From positions 1-22,539 of the forward strand of contig JBNGCY010000044.1 of the NCBI GenBank assembly GCA_049975505.1: 22,539 bases of DNA, read 5' to 3'. Position 1 is the stretch's first letter; each line of letters opens with the position of its first letter. The position numbers and the translations under genes were made by a program. This DNA is from JAIVHC01 sp049975505. GTDB taxonomy: Bacteria; Desulfobacterota; Desulfuromonadia; Desulfuromonadales; Desulfuromonadaceae. Below, one piece after another: positions 10,011-17,478 of this stretch. The notes under the pieces are model-generated. The model saw only the letters and a list, made by a program, of their open reading frames with translations, was not told the DNA's origin and did no database searches.

Positions 10011-11216
10011 ATGGAATGTTATGATGTTGCAGTAATTGGTGGTGGCATTGTCGGAGCCGCGACCGCTATGGCTCTGGTGGAACAGGCCCCTGGAACCAGG
10101 GTGGTAATTCTGGAAAAAGAGGCGCATCTGGCTGCGCATCAGACCGGGAACAACAGCGGGGTTATCCATTCCGGCCTGTACTATCGGCCCGGTTCGCTCA
10201 AAGCGCGCAACTGTGCCGAAGGGCGTGAAGCCCTGTATGCTTTTTGTGCTACCGAGGGAATAGCGCACGAACGCTGCGGCAAGGTCGTGGTGGCTACGGA
10301 TGAAGCCCAGATCGAAGCGCTGGATGATTTGGAACGGCGCGGACGCGAGAATGGTCTAGAGGGAATAACACGCCTGGCGGCCGCAGATTTGCGTGAATAC
10401 GAGCCTTATGTGAGTGGAATTGCCGGGCTCCATGTGCCCCAGACCGGGATTGTCGACTATGTCGCGGTTACCCGAGCTTTTGCTGGCCGGGTCGAAAGTG
10501 CCGGAGGACGGATACTCACCAGCGCCGAAGTGCTCAAGGTGGAACGCAAGCGCAATGATTTCAGCCTCGAAACCAGGGCTGGGCAGGTGAAGGCGCGCTT
10601 TATCGTTAACTGTGCCGGCCTTCACAGCGATCGTGTCGCTTCCATGTGCGGGGTCGATCCGGAGGTAAAGATTGTGCCGTTCCGGGGTGAGTACTACAAC
10701 CTCAGGGCCGCGCAGCGTCATCTGGTGCGCAATCTTATATATCCGGTGCCGGATCCGAAGTTCCCATTTCTGGGGGTGCATTTCACCCGCATGATCGACG
10801 GCACAGTCGAAGCCGGGCCCAATGCGGTGTTGGCGTTTAAACGCGAAGGCTACAAACTCTGGGATTTCAGCGTACGTGATTTGCTCGATACCCTGAAATT
10901 TCCCGGTTTTTATCGCCTGGCGCAGCGCTACTGGCGCGTAGGCTTGGGAGAATATAAGCGCTCATTAAGTAAAACCCAAATGTTGCGCGACTTGCGTGCT
11001 CTTATCCCCGGTCTCAAAGGCGATGACATCTATCGCGCCGGTGCCGGGGTACGTGCCCAGGCGGTGGCAAGCGATGGTTCCCTCCTGGATGATTTCTGCA
11101 TCCGCGAAGGGGATGGGATGGTGCATGTCCTCAACGCCCCGTCTCCCGCAGCTACCGCATCAATAAGCATCGGCACCACCATAGCAAAGACCGCGCTGGA
11201 GCATTTTTCTATTTGA
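10011..11216 (+). CDS. lhgO: L-2-hydroxyglutarate oxidase / dehydrogenase
   Basis: This is a 401-residue FAD-dependent oxidoreductase of the DAO superfamily that oxidises L-2-hydroxyglutarate to 2-oxoglutarate and passes electrons to oxygen or the quinone pool. The N terminus has the dinucleotide fold DVAVIGGGIVGAATA (G10, G12, G15) followed by VVILEKE. The LhgO signature HQTGNNSGVIHSGLYY comes next. Further blocks are FIVNCAGLHSDRVA, VPFRGEYYNL and, at the C terminus, NAPSPAATASISIG. The length fits the family. The ribosome site is weak (TTAGG about ten bases upstream). It is convergent with the DAHP synthase gene, with a GC-rich palindromic element between them. Related DAO enzymes cannot be fully excluded, but the HQTGNNSGV block argues for LhgO. 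Confidence 0.93.
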   Translation: MECYDVAVIGGGIVGAATAMALVEQAPGTRVVILEKEAHLAAHQTGNNSGVIHSGLYYRPGSLKARNCAEGREALYAFCATEGIAHERCGKVVVATDEAQIEALDDLERRGRENGLEGITRLAAADLREYEPYVSGIAGLHVPQTGIVDYVAVTRAFAGRVESAGGRILTSAEVLKVERKRNDFSLETRAGQVKARFIVNCAGLHSDRVASMCGVDPEVKIVPFRGEYYNLRAAQRHLVRNLIYPVPDPKFPFLGVHFTRMIDGTVEAGPNAVLAFKREGYKLWDFSVRDLLDTLKFPGFYRLAQRYWRVGLGEYKRSLSKTQMLRDLRALIPGLKGDDIYRAGAGVRAQAVASDGSLLDDFCIREGDGMVHVLNAPSPAATASISIGTTIAKTALEHFSI

Positions 11217-11225
11217 GATGTAATT

Positions 11226-11330
11226 CCCTCCCCTTGTGATAGGGGAGGGGCAGGGTGGGGATAATGCCCGTCAGGGCATCATGGGACATGCGTCACCCCC
11301 ATCCCAACCTTCCCCCATCAAGGGGGAAGG
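11226..11330. repeat. GC-rich palindromic element between convergent genes
   Basis: Three perfect hairpins follow one another: CCCTCCCCT/AGGGGAGGG (11226-11249), ATGCCC/GGGCAT (11264-11279) and CCTTCCCCC/GGGGGAAGG (11308-11330). The two outer ones are roughly mirror copies with CAGGGTGGGG and CCCCCATCCC inside, making one large palindrome. It separates lhgO and the DAHP synthase gene, which read towards each other, and probably also ends both transcripts. A solo half copy lies at 1371-1392. Confidence 0.8.
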
Positions 11331-11342
11331 AGGATACTGGCA

Positions 11343-12410
11343 TTATCCTTCCGTCCTGCGCCCCCCCATCGCTTCTAAGCGCTGATGCAGTTCGCGCAGC
11401 AGCGCTTCGGTGTCCTTCCAGCTGATGCATTTGTCGGTTACCGAAACGCCGTATCTGAGCTTTGGCGCGGTATCGATAGGCTGATTACCGCATTCGATAT
11501 TGCTCTCTATCATCAGCGCGCGGATCGAGGTGTTCCCCGCTTCAATCTGATCCATCACTTCACGTGCCACTATGGGCTGGCGGGTGTGGTCCTTGTTGGA
11601 ATTGGCATGGCTGCAATCCACCATGATGGCGGCGGGCAGGTTGCGTTCTTTAAGCTGGCGCTCCGTTTCGGCGATGTCTTCTTTCCTGTAATTCGGCTTG
11701 CCCCCGCCGCCGCGCAGGACGATATGCACATGCGGATTGCCGCTGGTCTGAACGATGGAGATCTTGCCGAAGCGATTGATTCCCAGGAAGCTGTGCTCGT
11801 GGGCCGCTGCACTCATGGCGTCCATGGCGATGCGCAGATTGCCGTCGGTGCTGTTCTTGAATCCTACCGGAAATGAAAGTCCGCTCGACATCTCCCGATG
11901 CGGTTGCGATTCCGTAGTTCTGGCGCCGATAGCTCCCCAGCTGATGAGATCGGCAAAGTACTGCGGCGTGATGGTATCGAGCATCTCCGTGGCCACCGGC
12001 AGTTCCAGGTCGGTGATGGAACAGAACAGCTGGCGTGCCACCCCGAGCCCCTTGGAGATCTGGTGGGTTCCGTTCAGATCCGGGTCGTTGATGAGGCCTT
12101 TCCACCCCACGGTGGTGCGCGGTTTTTCAAAGTATACGCGCATTACCAGCAGAAGCTGATCGCTCAAATCACGGCTCAGTTTTGCCAGGCGGCGCGCGTA
12201 ATCCAGCGCACATTCCGGATCGTGGATCGAGCACGGCCCCACCAGTACCATAAGACGGTTGTCGCGGTTGTCGAGCACATCAATAATCTGATGGCGCGCC
12301 TTGGCGACAAATTCCGAGGCTTCTTCCGATTGTGGAAATACCTGCTTGAGCTGCGCCGGGGCGACAACTTCGGTGAAACCTTTTATGTTAAGATTGTTTG
12401 TGCGATACAT
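11343..12410 (-). CDS. 3-deoxy-7-phosphoheptulonate (DAHP) synthase, class I
   Basis: This 355-residue enzyme of the E. coli AroF/AroG/AroH (type I-alpha) group condenses phosphoenolpyruvate and erythrose 4-phosphate in the first step of aromatic amino acid synthesis. Motifs are VGPCSIHDP (metal-binding C60), MRVYFEKPRTTVGWKGLINDP, GAIGARTTESQPHRE, GLSFPVGFKN, HIVLRGG and DCSHANSNK. The N-terminal extension that carries the feedback site in this group is present, but which amino acid inhibits it cannot be read from the sequence, so no specific symbol is given. The ATG has AGGAGGAG upstream, immediately after a small GGGGT/ACCCC hairpin. A TTGACA promoter candidate lies about 110 bases upstream. 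Confidence 0.95.
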   Translation of the reverse strand: MYRTNNLNIKGFTEVVAPAQLKQVFPQSEEASEFVAKARHQIIDVLDNRDNRLMVLVGPCSIHDPECALDYARRLAKLSRDLSDQLLLVMRVYFEKPRTTVGWKGLINDPDLNGTHQISKGLGVARQLFCSITDLELPVATEMLDTITPQYFADLISWGAIGARTTESQPHREMSSGLSFPVGFKNSTDGNLRIAMDAMSAAAHEHSFLGINRFGKISIVQTSGNPHVHIVLRGGGGKPNYRKEDIAETERQLKERNLPAAIMVDCSHANSNKDHTRQPIVAREVMDQIEAGNTSIRALMIESNIECGNQPIDTAPKLRYGVSVTDKCISWKDTEALLRELHQRLEAMGGRRTEG

Positions 12411-12497
12411 AAGGACGATTCTCCTCCTGGGTGGGGTGTTGTACCCCGGTTAGCTTCAAGATTGCATGTGTAATGTGTAAAGTGTCTGCAGTCGATA

Positions 12498-12526
12498 AGA
12501 TTACTCTTAAACCTCAGCCTTGTCAA
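12498..12526 (-). promoter_or_regulatory. Candidate promoter of the DAHP synthase gene
   Basis: The minus strand carries a perfect TTGACA (12526-12521), 17 bases, and TAATCT (12503-12498). It would give a leader of roughly 80 nt before the ATG, containing a GGGGT/ACCCC hairpin next to the Shine-Dalgarno. The remaining part of the 284-bp gap up to yggT shows no clear gene. Confidence 0.5.
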
Positions 12527-12694
12527 AAAAGAGGCGCTTTTGTTAGGCAGAGCAACCCCGGGTTTGATGCTCCTCAACGCCAGCGTTTTAAAGGCTGCGT
12601 TCACATTCATTTTCTCCCTGTCACATTGCGGCGTACTTTGCTATCATCCATTTTCACAACAGGTTATTAACCCACTAAAGTTTAAGAGGAATTT

Positions 12695-12988
12695 ATGTTT
12701 TTACGCGAGTTTTTTCTGGCTGTGGCCGGTCTGGTGGATCTGGCTTTCAGTATTTACATTATCATTATTGTGGCGCGCGCGGTGATCTCCTGGGTTAATC
12801 CCGATCCGTACAACCCCATTGTCCGCTTTCTGCACCGCGCTACCGATCCGGTGTTGTTCCGCATTCAGCGCCTGATACCGCTCCAGTTCGGCGGTTTCGA
12901 TTTCACTCCGCTGGTGCTTTTGCTGGGGCTGTCGTTTGTGCAGCGTATTGTGCATGCGGCGCTGGTGTCCATGGCGTACAGTTTTTAG
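12695..12988 (+). CDS. yggT: YggT family integral membrane protein
   Basis: The 97-residue protein has two hydrophobic segments, about residues 8-30 (LAVAGLVDLAFSIYIIIIVARAVISW) and 68-93 (DFTPLVLLLGLSFVQRIVHAALV). The family signature ARAVISWVNPDPYNPIVRFLHRATDPVL sits between them. YggT proteins are inner-membrane proteins linked to cell envelope or osmotic functions in several bacteria, without a settled biochemical role. The start has AAGAGGA upstream. The DUF167 gene follows four bases later, the usual pairing in proteobacteria. Confidence 0.93.
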   Translation: MFLREFFLAVAGLVDLAFSIYIIIIVARAVISWVNPDPYNPIVRFLHRATDPVLFRIQRLIPLQFGGFDFTPLVLLLGLSFVQRIVHAALVSMAYSF

Positions 12989-12992
12989 GCCC

Positions 12993-13307
12993 ATGTCCGG
13001 CGAGGACCTCTCACGTTGCATAACCCGGGATGGTGACGCAACTCTGATAGCAGTGCTGGTACAGCCACGCGCGAGCAAAAACAGCGTGTGTGGCCTTCAG
13101 GGGGATGAACTCAAGGTACGCCTGACCTCACCTCCGGTGGACGGGGCCGCGAATAAGATGTGCTGCACCTTTTTTGCGCGCCTGTTCGGATGCGCTAAAA
13201 GCAGAGTTAGCATTGTGCGCGGGCACACCAGTCGGCATAAGCAGATACGTATCAAAGGGCAGAGCATAGCTGAAGTGCAGAAGGTGTTGCACAATATGCT
13301 CACTTGA
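12993..13307 (+). CDS. yggU: DUF167 (YggU) family protein
   Basis: The 104-residue reading from the ATG at 12993 contains the family core AVLVQPRASKNSVCG, LKVRLTSPPVDGAANKMCCTFFARLFG and VRGHTSRHKQIRI. The DUF167 fold is small and its function is not known. The open frame extends 19 codons upstream into yggT, but the ATG just after the yggT stop (gap of four bases) fits the conserved yggT-yggU order and gives the normal length. Translation is probably coupled to yggT. Confidence 0.9.
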   Translation: MSGEDLSRCITRDGDATLIAVLVQPRASKNSVCGLQGDELKVRLTSPPVDGAANKMCCTFFARLFGCAKSRVSIVRGHTSRHKQIRIKGQSIAEVQKVLHNMLT

Positions 13308-13438
13308 GTACAATGAGCGCAGGGTTAGAATAAGGTTTTCATTTTATTAATGCAGCTTGACAGAGGTGCCGTTGTTCCATGGGGGAGGGGCGGCAGATTA
13401 TTATGTGGCTCAGAAAATAAGGATCTAAAGGAGAGTTT

Positions 13439-14602
13439 ATGCAGCCCTTTGTGTTTCACAATCCGACAAAAATTGACTTTGGCGCCGGGAAGGTGGATAA
13501 GGCAGGCAAGGCTACTGCGGAGTTTGGGAAAAAAGCGCTTCTGGTATATGGGCAGAACAGTCTGAAAAGCACCGGGATCTTTGATCGCATTATCGCTTCT
13601 CTCAAAGATGCCGGGGTCGAATGGGTGGAATTCGGCGGGGTGAAATCCAATCCGGTTCTGAGCCATACCCACGAAGGGGTGGAGCTGGCAAAAAAAGAGA
13701 AGGTCGATGTCATCCTTGCTGCCGGGGGCGGGAGTGTGCTCGATGAAGCCAAGGCGATTGCCGCCGGAGCGAAATACGATGGCGACGTATGGGATTTTTT
13801 TATCGATAAAGCCCAAGTTAAGGATGCACTTCCTCTGGTAACTGTCCTGACTCTTGCGGCCACCGGCTCCGAGATGAACTGCGGCGGCGTGGTGACCAAC
13901 GAAAAAACCCAGCAGAAATTCAATATCTACGGTACTCCTCTTTTCCCGAAGATTTCAATTCTAGACCCGGAACTGACCTACACTGTTCCGCCCGATTATA
14001 CCGCATACGCCGGGGTGGACGCCATCTCCCATCTGATCGAGGGCTATTTCACCAGCACCGATACCGAGACCCCCCTCCAGGATCGCTTTGTTGAAGGGAC
14101 CGTCAAGGTAATCATGGGAGCGACCGAGCGTATCCTGCGCCGTGGTGACGACCCCGATGCGCGTGCCAATATGATGTGGGCATCTACTCTGGCGCTCAAC
14201 GGCCTTTCCACTGCGGGCATCGGCAGCTATGGCATGCCCAACCACATGATTGAGCACTCCCTGAGTGCCATGTACGATATCCATCACGGTGCAGGTCTCT
14301 CCATCGTGATTCCGGCTTGGATGGCGTACCAGGCCGAGCGCAACCCCGAGAAGTTCGCGCGTTTTGCCAACCGGGTATTCCGCTGCAGTGGCGGCAGCAC
14401 CGCGGAGCGCGGCCTTTACGCCAGTGACGCCATGCGCGAATGGTTCCGTAAGATCGGTTCCCCCGTGGATCTGAGTGAAGGGGATATCCCTGCTGAAGAC
14501 ATTCCCGCCATTGCCGAAAATGCCACTATGCTGGCGCAGAAGTGGGGGCTGACTGAATATACCAAAGAGGTGATAGTCGATATCCTGAAGCGTTGTGAGT
14601 AA
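13439..14602 (+). CDS. Iron-containing alcohol dehydrogenase (BdhA/YqhD-like)
   Basis: This 387-residue protein of the type III (metal-dependent) alcohol dehydrogenases reduces aldehydes to alcohols with NAD(P)H. The nucleotide-binding region has VILAAGGGSVLDEAKAIA (about 91-108) and TLAATGSEMN (138-147). The metal ligands fit D194 and H198 in AGVDAISHLIEGY, H269 in GMPNHMIEH and H283 in DIHHGAG, the same spacing as in YqhD. The start is preceded by AAAGGAG. The natural substrate and coenzyme cannot be fixed from the sequence; butanol/methylglyoxal-type activities are known for close families. It stands alone, followed by repeat copy D. Confidence 0.92.
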   Translation: MQPFVFHNPTKIDFGAGKVDKAGKATAEFGKKALLVYGQNSLKSTGIFDRIIASLKDAGVEWVEFGGVKSNPVLSHTHEGVELAKKEKVDVILAAGGGSVLDEAKAIAAGAKYDGDVWDFFIDKAQVKDALPLVTVLTLAATGSEMNCGGVVTNEKTQQKFNIYGTPLFPKISILDPELTYTVPPDYTAYAGVDAISHLIEGYFTSTDTETPLQDRFVEGTVKVIMGATERILRRGDDPDARANMMWASTLALNGLSTAGIGSYGMPNHMIEHSLSAMYDIHHGAGLSIVIPAWMAYQAERNPEKFARFANRVFRCSGGSTAERGLYASDAMREWFRKIGSPVDLSEGDIPAEDIPAIAENATMLAQKWGLTEYTKEVIVDILKRCE

Positions 14603-14628
14603 ATTTATCAATGTGACCATTCTGTAAA

Positions 14629-14729
14629 GGTTTGTGATACCCATTCCAAGGGACACTTTGCGCCGTCCATGGCCGTTCGACTGTCGCCGTCCGTGGCGAC
14701 AGGCGCCCTTTCCATGGGTGCCACAAACC
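14629..14729 (+). repeat. Palindromic repeat family 1, copy D
   Basis: This is a 101-bp copy with ends GGTTTGTGATACCCAT and ATGGGTGCCACAAACC, otherwise nearly identical to copy C. It stands 45 bp upstream of xthA and is in the same reading frame, so an open frame runs from an ATG in the repeat into xthA. This is most likely accidental. Confidence 0.92.
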
Positions 14730-14774
14730 CGCTCACCAACTCCTCATGGATTTGCCCAACTGGTTGATTGCAAT

Positions 14775-15614
14775 ATGAAAATCGTCTCCTTCAACGTTAA
14801 CGGCATTCGTGCGCGTCTGCATCAGCTCTCCGGGCTGGTGCAGACGCACGCGCCGGATATTATTGCCCTGCAGGAAACCAAGGTTCACGATGACCAGTTC
14901 CCCCGTACTGATATTGAGGATCTCGGCTATCATGTGAATTATTACGGTCAGAAAGGGCATTACGGTGTGGCGCTCCTCTCACGAAATGAGCCGCTGCGGG
15001 TGGAGTATGGATTCCCACATGACGATGCCGAAGCCCAGCTCCGCCTCATAGTGGCTGAGTATGCCACCCCATCCGGGGCAACCCTGAAGGTGTACAACGG
15101 CTATTTCCCCCAGGGGGAGAACCGCGCGCATCCGACCAAGTTTCCCGCTAAAGAGCGCTTCTATACAGACCTCACCCGTCTGCTGGAGGAGCACAACTCC
15201 TCAGCGGATATGTTTGTGGTAGTGGGGGATATGAATGTTGCTCCCGCAGATGTGGATGTCGGCATCGGAGCGGAGAATGAAAAGCGCTGGCTGCGCCAGG
15301 GGAAATGCTGCTTTCTCCCCGAAGAGCGTGACTGGCTCCAGACCCTGATGAACGTCGGTCTGCAGGACACCTACCGCACCTGCCATCCCGATCCAGCGAG
15401 CATCGATCCCGCCGCAAGCGGTTTGTACAGCTGGTTTGACTACCGCAGCCGCGGCTTTGAACGCGACCCCAAACGCGGTCTGCGCATCGACCTTATCCTT
15501 GCCAGCAGAGCCCTCCACCAGCACTGCCGCAGTGCCGGTATCGATTACACCATCCGCGCCATGCCCAAACCCTCCGACCACTGCCCCGTGTGGGCCGAAT
15601 TTGCCTTGGATTAG
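14775..15614 (+). CDS. xthA: Exodeoxyribonuclease III (AP endonuclease)
   Basis: The product is a 279-residue ExoIII-type enzyme that cuts DNA at abasic sites and degrades double-stranded DNA from the 3' end in base-excision repair. The start ATG at 14775 gives the family N terminus MKIVSFNVNGIRARLHQL (N7 as metal/phosphate site). Other active-site blocks are IIALQETKV (E34), YNGYFPQGE, VVGDMNVAP, RIDLILAS and PSDHCPV (final Asp-His). No strong ribosome site precedes the start. A longer in-frame start at 14634 would add 47 residues coded by repeat copy D and is rejected. The preceding gene is the alcohol dehydrogenase, and the two are probably independent. Confidence 0.95.
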   Translation: MKIVSFNVNGIRARLHQLSGLVQTHAPDIIALQETKVHDDQFPRTDIEDLGYHVNYYGQKGHYGVALLSRNEPLRVEYGFPHDDAEAQLRLIVAEYATPSGATLKVYNGYFPQGENRAHPTKFPAKERFYTDLTRLLEEHNSSADMFVVVGDMNVAPADVDVGIGAENEKRWLRQGKCCFLPEERDWLQTLMNVGLQDTYRTCHPDPASIDPAASGLYSWFDYRSRGFERDPKRGLRIDLILASRALHQHCRSAGIDYTIRAMPKPSDHCPVWAEFALD

Positions 15615-15723
15615 AAATTTCTCCCGCATAAAACTAACGAGGTTGGTTGGATTTTCTCACTCATTTCCAATAAATAGTAAAATTTAACCTTTCTACACAC
15701 CCCCTCCTTGATAGTCGGATCTG

Positions 15724-15748
15724 ACCCTCACTCTGTCCAGGGTTTTTT
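15724..15748 (+). terminator. Candidate terminator after xthA
   Basis: ACCCT (15724-15728) pairs with AGGGT (15739-15743), followed by a run of T to 15748. The stem is only five pairs with a ten-base loop, so strength is modest, but the position 110 bp after xthA is suitable. Confidence 0.45.
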
Positions 15749-15773
15749 ATCTATCTTAATATAGTGTTTTTCG

Positions 15774-15779
15774 TATAAT
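15774..15779 (+). promoter_or_regulatory. Candidate -10 box for the rhodanese-porin transcript
   Basis: A perfect TATAAT occurs in the AT-rich part of the gap between xthA and the rhodanese gene. The region 16-18 bases upstream has no good -35 match, so an activator may be needed. Transcription from here would give a leader of more than 300 nt. Confidence 0.35.
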
Positions 15780-15785
15780 AATTAA

Positions 15786-16109
15786 CCTGCGTTTATACGT
15801 AAAAAATTGAGCAGATTCCCTTTTATTTTTTTAGATGCTGTGGTATTAGTTTTCGTGTGTCCGAAAGACCGTTCTTTTTTCACTTTGCAGGTTAAGGGAG
15901 GAAGACTTGGGTCAGAACAAGCGCAACCGCATCCACACCGGATCACCAACCCGAATCCCCTGGCGGAACGATTGTTCTTACCTGTCTTCTGTGTCTACTG
16001 TTTTTCCAGCCGGGAAAACGGTTCTTTTTTCATGTTCTATGAAAGGAGGCTGTCTTTTTAGGTTCTGGTAGGAAGGTTTAGTTATTTACAACACTTTAAT
16101 GGAGGTCGT
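15786..16109 (+). promoter_or_regulatory. Long gene-free leader with two hairpin/U-run elements
   Basis: About 320 bases before the rhodanese gene hold no convincing gene. A 12-base sequence GTTCTTTTTTCA occurs twice (15871-15882 and 16021-16032), exactly 150 bases apart. Each copy has a weak hairpin ahead of it: TTTCG/CGAAA at 15851-15866 and TTTTCC/GGAAAA at 16002-16018. Between them are nested short stems (GGGT/ACCC at 15909-15952 enclosing ATCC/GGAT). It could be a structured, attenuated 5' leader. It does not match the riboswitch classes I can recognise by eye. Confidence 0.35.
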
Positions 16110-17408
16110 ATGAAACACCACTGTAAGTACGTAAGCAAGCGCCTCGCGCTACTCTTGATGGTTCTGTTCGTGGGTACATTCACCCTCACCGGTTGCGGCA
16201 GCGGCGGCGGATCGGATGACTATGACGCGCCTGATACAGGAAATACTGCTCCGGTTGAAGGTCAGGAAGACACTAATATCCTGATCGATGCAGCAACGCT
16301 TAAGAGTTGGGTAGATTCTGGTTTAGTAAACAATAATTCCAGTTATGAAAAAATAGTTATCCTTGATACGGGAAGTAGTTATGCAGATGGTCATATTCCA
16401 GGAGCGCAGTCTTGGTCTGGTGGTGGCGGTATTGTGCGTTATGAGGGTCCTGTCCTCAGCGGAAACATGGTTCTTGACGGACCTACCATGGATGCTGCCC
16501 TTCAGGCTCATGGAATTGATGAATATACGACCGTAGTATTTGCGGGTAATTCTAACCCGGGGCGTGTTTACTTCAATTTCCGCTATTGGGGTTTTGGCAA
16601 AGATCAGCTTAAGGTATTGAACGGAACTCTGGATGCTTGGACAGATGCGGGGTATGAGCTCACCACAGTAGAGCCTGTTGTTGAAGAGTCTGATTTCAGT
16701 GTTACAGAGCTTGATTACAACCCAGATGTTCGTGCTTCATTGGACGAACTAATCAGGGGGGTAGAGTCTCAGACCGTAGTTCCTTTGAATACTTATCCTG
16801 CAACTTCTGCTACAGAACCCTCTGTTAGTGGCATTTTTGATCCTTCTGGAGATTATACTATTTTCCAGGGCCTTATTGCCGGAGGTGTAGATGTAGCTTT
16901 TGCTAATGATTTTTACGCCACAGGAAGTTTTACGACTCTGCCTATTAAAAGCACAGAAGAAATTAAGCAGGTTCTTGCTGATAGAGGAATTGATGGTAGC
17001 AAGCCAATAGTAACTTATTGCCGTGCTGGGAACCTTGCTTCATATGGTTTTATGCCTATTGATATTGCTACCAATTATGACGTTATGGTTTATGACGGTT
17101 CTTACAGTCAATGGGGCAGCCTTACAACAGATCCAACAGTTGTGCCTGACTCTAGCTACCTGCTTCCGAGTGAATTGGCTGAATGGGCTACAGATATTCC
17201 TGCTTTAACACCATCTCCTATCTACAATATTGACAGTGGTGTTGCGATTGAAAAGCCCACCTTCAGGGTAATTGAGGGGGCCTTAAGCCCTTACGATGCT
17301 GGTGCTAACACCATCGAAAACGAAGATTATGAGTACTGGTCAACACCTGTTGATTCCGGTGATGGTGCTTCCGGTCCAGTGTCTGGTGGTATTGGAGGCG
17401 GTTGCTAA
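16110..17408 (+). CDS. Tandem-rhodanese outer-membrane lipoprotein (ExtH-like)
   Basis: The 432-residue protein starts with a lipoprotein signal peptide ending in LTGC (C29), followed by a Gly/Ser/Asp-rich linker, and should be anchored in the outer membrane. Two rhodanese-like domains follow. The first (about 50-190) has VILDTGSSYADGHIPGA, but its active-site loop reads FAGNSNPGR with Ala145 where the cysteine belongs. The second (about 220-350) has VTYCRAGNLASY with C304, so it can carry a persulfide or similar sulfur/selenium intermediate. The chain ends in a glycine-rich tail with a final cysteine. GGAGG lies ahead of the start. With the porin and cytochromes downstream the layout resembles ExtH of the Geobacter ExtHIJKL conduit; its exact role is inferred. 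The gene is visibly richer in A+T than its neighbours. Confidence 0.85.
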   Translation: MKHHCKYVSKRLALLLMVLFVGTFTLTGCGSGGGSDDYDAPDTGNTAPVEGQEDTNILIDAATLKSWVDSGLVNNNSSYEKIVILDTGSSYADGHIPGAQSWSGGGGIVRYEGPVLSGNMVLDGPTMDAALQAHGIDEYTTVVFAGNSNPGRVYFNFRYWGFGKDQLKVLNGTLDAWTDAGYELTTVEPVVEESDFSVTELDYNPDVRASLDELIRGVESQTVVPLNTYPATSATEPSVSGIFDPSGDYTIFQGLIAGGVDVAFANDFYATGSFTTLPIKSTEEIKQVLADRGIDGSKPIVTYCRAGNLASYGFMPIDIATNYDVMVYDGSYSQWGSLTTDPTVVPDSSYLLPSELAEWATDIPALTPSPIYNIDSGVAIEKPTFRVIEGALSPYDAGANTIENEDYEYWSTPVDSGDGASGPVSGGIGGGC

Positions 17409-17478
17409 TTTGCATTTTCAGTGCTGAGCAAATTACCCGAAATGATTCAATGATTATCCAAGCTAAAGGAGATATACA

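Noticed and set aside
12383..12610. 75-codon open frame upstream of the DAHP synthase gene as an attenuator leader peptide
   Set aside because: It overlaps the start of the synthase gene, has no run of aromatic codons, and no terminator/antiterminator pair is evident.
14634..14774. In-frame N-terminal extension of xthA starting inside repeat copy D
   Set aside because: The 47 extra residues are coded by the palindromic repeat, are unlike any ExoIII N terminus, and MKIVSFNVNGIR at 14775 is the normal family start.
15890..15990. Possible cobalamin, cyclic-dinucleotide (GEMM) or molybdenum cofactor riboswitch in the leader
   Set aside because: The conserved core strings of these classes are not present by eye; only generic short stems are seen.
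15807..16061. 84-codon open frame in the leader before the rhodanese gene
   Set aside because: No ribosome site, unusual composition (many Phe/Pro/Arg), and it spans the hairpin/U-run elements; a structured leader explains the region better.
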